From Desulfovibrionaceae bacterium (lineage in GTDB: Bacteria; Pseudomonadota; Gammaproteobacteria; Burkholderiales; Burkholderiaceae_C): a stretch of DNA of 10,057 nt. The position numbers were made by a program, and so were the translations under genes. The stretch spans positions 1 through 10,057 of the forward strand of contig WRJY01000272.1 in assembly GCA_009778355.1 (NCBI GenBank), written 5' to 3'. The stretch's first letter is position 1; the number at the start of each line of letters is the position of its first letter. Positions 6,220-10,057 of this stretch are shown here, piece after piece. A model generated the notes under the pieces. That model did not search any database. It worked only from the letters and a program-made list of their open reading frames with translations, and was not told the origin of the DNA.

Positions 6220-8954
6220 CGCAAGAATTTCCTTTTCCTGGTGGTGCGCGCCGTGCCGGCGCCTGGGTTCGGCGAGGGCTGCAAATGCAGCGTCAACTCG
6301 TGCGTGGCGGGGTTGCCGGGCGTGGGCTGATCGACAAAGCCCAGCGTTTGCGCGATCTGGCGCATGCGGCTGTTCTCGGCCAGCACGGTGGCGGTGATGC
6401 GCTGGGTACCAGCGGCGCGCTGGTAGCGGATCAACTTGTCCATCAGGATGCGGCCCAGACCGCTGCCCTGCATGTCGGGCCGCACGATGATGCCGAACTC
6501 GGCGCCGACGTTGTCCGGGTCGGTCAGCGTGCGCGCCACGCCCAGCGTGCGCTCCTGGCCGTCCGCGCCGGGCGCGGTGGCGATGAAGGCCATTTCGCGC
6601 GTGTAGTCGATCTGTACCAGACGGGCCAATTCGCTGCGCTCCATGGTGCGGCGGCTGTAGAACAGGCGCAGGCGGACGCTTTCCGTGTCCAGGCTTTCCA
6701 GAAAGGCGCGGTGGCGCGCTTCGTCCTCGGGGCGAACCGGGCGCAGCGTCAGCGGCTGGCCGCGCCAGTCGATGGTTTCGATCAATTCGGACGGGTAGGG
6801 CTGGATGGCGAAGTTGGCCGCGCCCGCGGGCCGCTGGCTGCTGACGCGCACGCGGGCATCGAGGGCAATGGCGCCCTGGTGGTTGACGATCAGCGGGTTG
6901 ATGTCGAGTTCGGCCACTTCGGGCACGTCGGCCAGCAGTTGCGACACCGCTTGCAGGGTGGCGGCCACGGCGCCGATGTCCGCTGGCGGCACGTCGCGGT
7001 AGCCGGCCAGCAGCCGCGCCACGCGCGTGCGCCCGATCAGCGCGCGCGCCAGCGGGTCGTTGAGCGGCGGCAGCGCCATGGCGCTGTCCTTGACCACCTC
7101 GACCGCCGTGCCGCCCTGGCCGAACAGAATCATCGGGCCGAACACGCGGTCGATACTGGCGCCGATGATCAGCTCGCAGGCCTGCGGGCGGCGCACCATG
7201 GCCTGCACGGTAAAGCCGTCGATGCGCGCCTGCGGCTGGGCCTGGCGCACGCGATCGAGCATGGCGCGGGCGGCTTCGCGCACCACGTTTTCGTTTTGCA
7301 GGTTCAGCACCACGCCGCCGACGTCGGACTTGTGGGAGATGTCTTCCGACAGGATTTTCAGTACCACCGGAAAGCCGATGCGCGCGCTTTCAGCCGCCGC
7401 CGCCTGCGGATCGGGCGGCACGGTGCTCGTGGCCACCACCGGAATATGGTAGGCCTCGCACACGGCCTTGGCTTCGGGTTCGGTCAGCATGTCGCGCCCG
7501 CTGTCCAGCGCCTGCTGGACGAGCGCGCGCACGCGCGCCACGTCGGGCGCGGCGCCATTGAACGGCAGCGTGGCCGGCGGCGCCTCGGTCAGCTCGGCCT
7601 GGTTGCGCGCGTAGCGTTGCAACATGCCGATGGCCGCCACCGCCTGCTCGGGCATGTCGTAGCAGGCAATGCCGGCCTGCATGAACAGCGCGCGCGCCTC
7701 GGCCACCGCCGGGCCGCCGACCCAGGCGCTGACCAGCGGCAGCGCCGGCTCGCCGGGCGGCTGGATGGCCGGGATCATGGCCCGCGCGATCTGGTTGGAC
7801 GGCACGATGGCCGTCGGCGCGTGAATGAACAGCAGCGTGCCGGCGTTGCCGCTGTGGCGGCGCAGCGCGTGCAGCGAATCCACGTAACGCTGGGCGGGCG
7901 CGTCGCCGATGATGTCGATCGGGTTGCCGCCCGACCAGTTGGCGGGCAGCACCTGATCCAGATCGGCGGTCAGCGCCTGATCCAGCGCCGCCAGCGGCAC
8001 GCCTTCGCTGGCGGCGGCATCGGCGGCCATCACGCCGGCGCCGCCGCCGTTGGTGAGAACGGTCAGCGCCTGACCAGCCGGGGCCTTGAAGCGGGTCAGG
8101 ATTTCAGCCGCGTGGAACAGCTCTTCCAGACTGTTCACGCGCAACATGCCGGCGCGGGCGATGGCGGCGTCCACCACATCGTCGGCGGCGGCCAGCGCGC
8201 CGGTGTGCGAGGCGGCGGCCTTCTGGCCCTGGGCGCTGCGGCCGGCCTTGACCACGATCACCGGTTTGTTGCGCGCGGCCGAGCGCGCCGCCGACATGAA
8301 TTTGCGCGCCTCGTCCACCGACTCCATGTACAGCAAAATGGCGCGCGTGCGCGCGTCGCTGGCCAGGTAGTCCAGCATGTCGCCGAAATCGACGTCGGCA
8401 TGTTCGCCCAGCGACACGAAGTGCGAAAAACCGATCTGCCGCGCCTCGGCCCAGTCCAGCATGGCCGTGACCAGCGCGCCCGACTGCGAGATGAAGGCCA
8501 ACTCGCCAGGCCGCGCCGCGATATGCGCGAAGCTGGCGTTCAGCCGCGCGTGCGGCGCCAGCAGGCCGACGCAGTTGGGGCCCAGTACGCGCATCAGCGT
8601 GGGACGCGCCGCGTCCAGCATGGCCTGCTTTTGCTGCGCCGTGAGGCCGGCGCTGATGACCACCGCCGCCCGCGTACCGAGCTGCGCCAGTTGCCGCGCC
8701 AGATCGGCCACGGTGGCCGGCGGCGTGCAAATCACGGCCAGTTCGGGCGCTTGCGGCAGGTCCGTCACGCGGGCGTAACAGCGCCGGCCCGACAGCGTCT
8801 TGTATTTGGGGTTGACCGGAAAGATGTCGCCGGCGAAACCGCTGCCGAGCATGTTGTGCCACAACGTGCCGCCGACGGAAAAGGGCCGCTCGGAAGCGCC
8901 GATGACGGCAACCGAACGCGGATCGAACAGGGAGTCGAGGTTACGGATGCTCAT
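6216..8954 (-). CDS. Bifunctional ADP-forming acyl-CoA synthetase / GNAT protein acetyltransferase (Pat/PatZ-like)
   Basis: A 912-residue cytosolic fusion protein. Domains in order: CoA-binding Rossmann domain at about 8-135 (SVAVIGASERPFSVGG, GPNCVGLLAP); succinyl-CoA-ligase-like domain at about 150-450 (LAFISQSGALVT, ASHTGALAAADD, TNGGGAGVMAAD); ATP-grasp domain at about 475-705 (GFPVVLKILSEDISHKSDVGG, FGQGGTAVEV, LDINPLIV); GNAT domain at about 733-892 with acetyl-CoA loop QGSGLGR (829-835) and Glu819 in AEFGIIV. Family members such as PatZ acetylate lysines, for example in acetyl-CoA synthetase. His250 in SHTG aligns with the phospho-histidine of ADP-forming synthetases, so this one may also make acyl-CoA. 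The ATG at 8954 has no strong RBS and no obvious promoter. It is the first gene of the operon, and its stop overlaps the phasin start. Confidence 0.94.
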   Translation of the reverse strand: MSIRNLDSLFDPRSVAVIGASERPFSVGGTLWHNMLGSGFAGDIFPVNPKYKTLSGRRCYARVTDLPQAPELAVICTPPATVADLARQLAQLGTRAAVVISAGLTAQQKQAMLDAARPTLMRVLGPNCVGLLAPHARLNASFAHIAARPGELAFISQSGALVTAMLDWAEARQIGFSHFVSLGEHADVDFGDMLDYLASDARTRAILLYMESVDEARKFMSAARSAARNKPVIVVKAGRSAQGQKAAASHTGALAAADDVVDAAIARAGMLRVNSLEELFHAAEILTRFKAPAGQALTVLTNGGGAGVMAADAAASEGVPLAALDQALTADLDQVLPANWSGGNPIDIIGDAPAQRYVDSLHALRRHSGNAGTLLFIHAPTAIVPSNQIARAMIPAIQPPGEPALPLVSAWVGGPAVAEARALFMQAGIACYDMPEQAVAAIGMLQRYARNQAELTEAPPATLPFNGAAPDVARVRALVQQALDSGRDMLTEPEAKAVCEAYHIPVVATSTVPPDPQAAAAESARIGFPVVLKILSEDISHKSDVGGVVLNLQNENVVREAARAMLDRVRQAQPQARIDGFTVQAMVRRPQACELIIGASIDRVFGPMILFGQGGTAVEVVKDSAMALPPLNDPLARALIGRTRVARLLAGYRDVPPADIGAVAATLQAVSQLLADVPEVAELDINPLIVNHQGAIALDARVRVSSQRPAGAANFAIQPYPSELIETIDWRGQPLTLRPVRPEDEARHRAFLESLDTESVRLRLFYSRRTMERSELARLVQIDYTREMAFIATAPGADGQERTLGVARTLTDPDNVGAEFGIIVRPDMQGSGLGRILMDKLIRYQRAAGTQRITATVLAENSRMRQIAQTLGFVDQPTPGNPATHELTLHLQPSPNPGAGTARTTRKRKFLR

Positions 8955-9030
8955 GGTGCCAGTGAAGCGCCAGCGCCAACGCGCCCGCCTTCGTTGTTAG
9001 AGAAAACCCGTAGATTACTCCAGTTCTCAC

Positions 9031-9067
9031 CCAGAAAAAAACCCGCTTCGCGCGGGCTTTTTTCTGG
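9031..9067 (-). terminator. Intrinsic terminator after the cytochrome c gene
   Basis: CCAGAAAAAA (9031-9040) pairs with TTTTTTCTGG (9058-9067) around a GC stem, CCCGC (9042-9046) with GCGGG (9052-9056); only A9041/C9057 is unpaired. Read on the - strand, the stem ends in a run of seven T, the ideal form for ending the cytochrome c transcript before the acyl-CoA synthetase gene. The near-perfect symmetry means it could work in both directions. Confidence 0.9.
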
Positions 9068-9102
9068 CGCCGGCCCTGTCTGGCCGCAGGAGTGGCAAAC
9101 GC

Positions 9103-9426
9103 TTATTTCAGCGACAGAATCCAGGCCACCAGTTTCTTGGCCTCTTCTTCTTTCACCGTGGTGTTGGGCGGCATCGGTACCGGGCCCCAGACGCCGGAGC
9201 TGCCTTTCAGAACCCGGCCTACCAGTTCGTCGGCGGCCTTGGCATCGCCCTCGAACTTCTTGGCCACGTCCTTGTAGGCCGGGCCGACGAGTTTTTTGTC
9301 CGTGGTATGGCAGGCAAAGCAGCCCTTGGCCTTGGCCAGGGCGGATTCATCGGCAGCCAGCACGGGCGAGGCGACACACGCGGTGGTCACGGCGGCAAGA
9401 GTCAACAAAAGACGCTTCATCTTCAT
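9103..9426 (-). CDS. Periplasmic class I cytochrome c (c551/c552-like)
   Basis: A small electron carrier of 107 residues. A signal peptide is visible: MKMKRLLLTLAAVTTACVAS with likely cleavage after PVLA (residue 24), so it is exported and matured in the periplasm. The heme-attachment motif CFACH covers residues 36-40 with His40 as axial ligand. Met85 in GPVPMPPN is the second ligand. The sequence KLVGPAYKDVAKKF (46-59) and the C-terminal helix EEEAKKLVAWILSLK are typical of the c551/c552 group, which passes electrons to oxidases or denitrification enzymes; the partner cannot be told from here. I chose the ATG at 9426 because AGAGA lies just upstream; an ATG at 9420 or a TTG at 9435 are possible. 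It ends in a strong terminator, so it is probably monocistronic. Confidence 0.93.
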   Translation of the reverse strand: MKMKRLLLTLAAVTTACVASPVLAADESALAKAKGCFACHTTDKKLVGPAYKDVAKKFEGDAKAADELVGRVLKGSSGVWGPVPMPPNTTVKEEEAKKLVAWILSLK

Positions 9427-9580
9427 TTCTCTCAATCAATGGGTATGAGGGGTTGAGGGGTTACGGGCGAGGAGTTACAGTCACTCAACGAATTGTAAGG
9501 CGTCGGGTTGACACGCGGCAGGCGCACAGCGGTTTTGCGCGCCGGATGTGTCCCGAATCTGTTCTATCTTAAGGAAAACC

Positions 9581-9817
9581 ATGTATCTGCTCGGCTTGGG
9601 AAGCGTTCTCTTGGCGCTGAAGTGGTGGGAAATCGGCCCTGTCGCCACGTGGTCGTGGTGGTGGGTGCTGTCGCCGCTGGCCGGCGCCGTCGCGTGGTGG
9701 GCATGGGCCGACTGGTCGGGCTACACCAAGCGCAAGGCGATGCAGCGCGACGACGAACGCAAGGCCGCGCGCATTCAGCGCCAGCGCGAGTCCCTGGGCG
9801 TCAAGCTCCGCCGCTGA
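9581..9817 (+). CDS. Small Trp-rich membrane protein
   Basis: A 78-residue protein with ten tryptophans, all between residues 15 and 45 (KWWEIG, TWSWWWVL, AWWAWADW). Two hydrophobic segments, about 2-13 and 27-42, suggest an inner-membrane protein. A highly charged tail follows (YTKRKAMQRDDERKAARIQR). It matches what I know of the 'small Trp-rich protein' family annotated in Burkholderiales, which has no known function. The ATG at 9581 has a good Shine-Dalgarno site (AAGGA, 9571-9575). It is divergent from the cytochrome c gene and lies 157 bp upstream of ilvD in the same direction. The 154-bp gap to cytochrome c (9427-9580) must hold both promoters, but I find no convincing -10/-35 pair. Confidence 0.9.
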   Translation: MYLLGLGSVLLALKWWEIGPVATWSWWWVLSPLAGAVAWWAWADWSGYTKRKAMQRDDERKAARIQRQRESLGVKLRR

Positions 9818-9835
9818 AAATCGACTGCGGCGAGA

Positions 9836-9894
9836 AAACAACGTCTGCCGCGCAACGCGCAACACGCTTGGCGCGGCAGGCATTGCGGTTGTTT
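9836..9894 (+). other. Long stem-loop between the Trp-rich gene and ilvD
   Basis: A nested stem: inner CTGCCGCGC (9845-9853) with GCGCGGCAG (9871-9879), loop of 17 nt; outer AAACAAC (9836-9842) with GTTGTTT (9888-9894). Both stems are perfect. The loop contains repeated CGCGCAA-like sequence. There is only a weak T-rich end (TTGTTTG), so it may be a terminator for the Trp-rich gene, an mRNA-stabilising structure, or a dyad operator. Confidence 0.5.
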
Positions 9895-9910
9895 GACCGT
9901 AAACCCGTAC

Positions 9911-9947
9911 CAGGCCCCTGCCACCCAAAGTGCGCGGGGCCTGCTTT
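9911..9947 (+). terminator. Terminator-like hairpin before ilvD
   Basis: CAGGCCCC (9911-9918) pairs perfectly with GGGGCCTG (9936-9943), followed by CTTT. The T-run is short. It may end transcription from the Trp-rich gene or act as a leader hairpin for ilvD, whose start codon is 28 nt downstream. Confidence 0.5.
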
Positions 9948-9974
9948 CCAGCAACACACTTCCGGTACTTCACC

Positions 9975-10057
9975 ATGCCCGCCTACCGTTCCAAAACTTC
10001 CACCGCTGGCCGCAACATGGCCGGGGCGCGCTCGCTGTGGCGCGCTACCGGCATGAA
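9975..10057 (+). CDS. ilvD: Dihydroxy-acid dehydratase, N-terminal fragment (cut by window end)
   Basis: Only the first 27 codons plus two bases are present. The peptide begins [20 protein letters not shown] and continues LWRATGM, which matches the highly conserved N-terminus of IlvD (E. coli begins [20 protein letters not shown]). The enzyme is an Fe-S cluster dehydratase in valine, isoleucine, leucine and pantothenate synthesis. The ATG at 9975 is clear by homology although no strong RBS is visible upstream. The gene continues beyond the window; its catalytic cysteines are not seen. Confidence 0.92.

Noticed and set aside
9508..9536. Promoter with perfect -35 TTGACA for the Trp-rich gene
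   Set aside because: The hexamer at 9508-9513 is real, but at 16-18 nt spacing there is only GGTTTT or similar, not a recognisable -10.
6285..9572. 1095-codon open frame on the + strand across the acyl-CoA synthetase gene
   Set aside because: It is the antisense shadow of a clear 912-aa gene, Arg/His/Gly-rich with no family motif. Long open shadow frames are common in GC-rich DNA.
9581..9947. Trp-rich ORF as an attenuation leader peptide
   Set aside because: It is 78 codons long, its Trp codons lie about 100 nt or more upstream of the hairpins, and ilvD would call for Ile/Val/Leu codons, so ribosome stalling could not affect the stems directly.

Overview
The window looks like chromosomal DNA of a high-GC betaproteobacterium, most likely Burkholderiales and probably Comamonadaceae. 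The support is an SAH riboswitch in front of ahcY, a PHA phasin, a small Trp-rich protein of the type known from Burkholderiales, and protein sequences typical of that group. The content is mainly housekeeping metabolism. There is no transposase, phage gene, CRISPR array or RNA gene.

Left part, + strand (1-2962): a methyl-cycle module. A TATAAT -10 box lies just before a well-formed S-adenosylhomocysteine (SAH) riboswitch. The 3' strand of its aptamer is shared with a terminator hairpin, which implies an ON switch. It controls ahcY (SAH hydrolase), which is followed by metF (methylene-tetrahydrofolate reductase). The 378-bp gap between the two genes is almost filled by a 292-bp composite repeat. 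Two inverted REP-like hairpin ends of about 37 nt enclose a decayed array of 30-bp units. The riboswitch, SAH removal and methyl-THF supply together point to joint control of homocysteine and methionine recycling.

Middle part, - strand (8954 down to 3026): five closely packed genes read as one operon. In order of transcription they are a 912-aa acyl-CoA synthetase (ADP-forming type) fused to a GNAT acetyltransferase (Pat/PatZ-like), a PHA-granule phasin, a membrane-anchored Pro-rich DUF3108 protein, a TetR-family regulator and a TPR-like protein. Three of the four junctions are 4-bp ATGA stop/start overlaps and the fourth is a 28-nt gap. The combination suggests a link between acyl-CoA status, protein acylation and polyhydroxyalkanoate storage. 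That link is inferred from gene order only.

Right part (8955-10057): a strong hairpin terminator, then a small periplasmic class I cytochrome c on the - strand. Divergent to it are a 78-aa Trp-rich membrane protein, two stem-loops, and the first 27 codons of ilvD (dihydroxy-acid dehydratase), which runs off the window.

I see no clearly new defence or mobile system. The most interesting items are the composite repeat between ahcY and metF, the tightly coupled synthetase-phasin-DUF3108-TetR-TPR operon, the retained catalytic-type histidine in the Pat-like protein, and the overlapping aptamer/terminator architecture.
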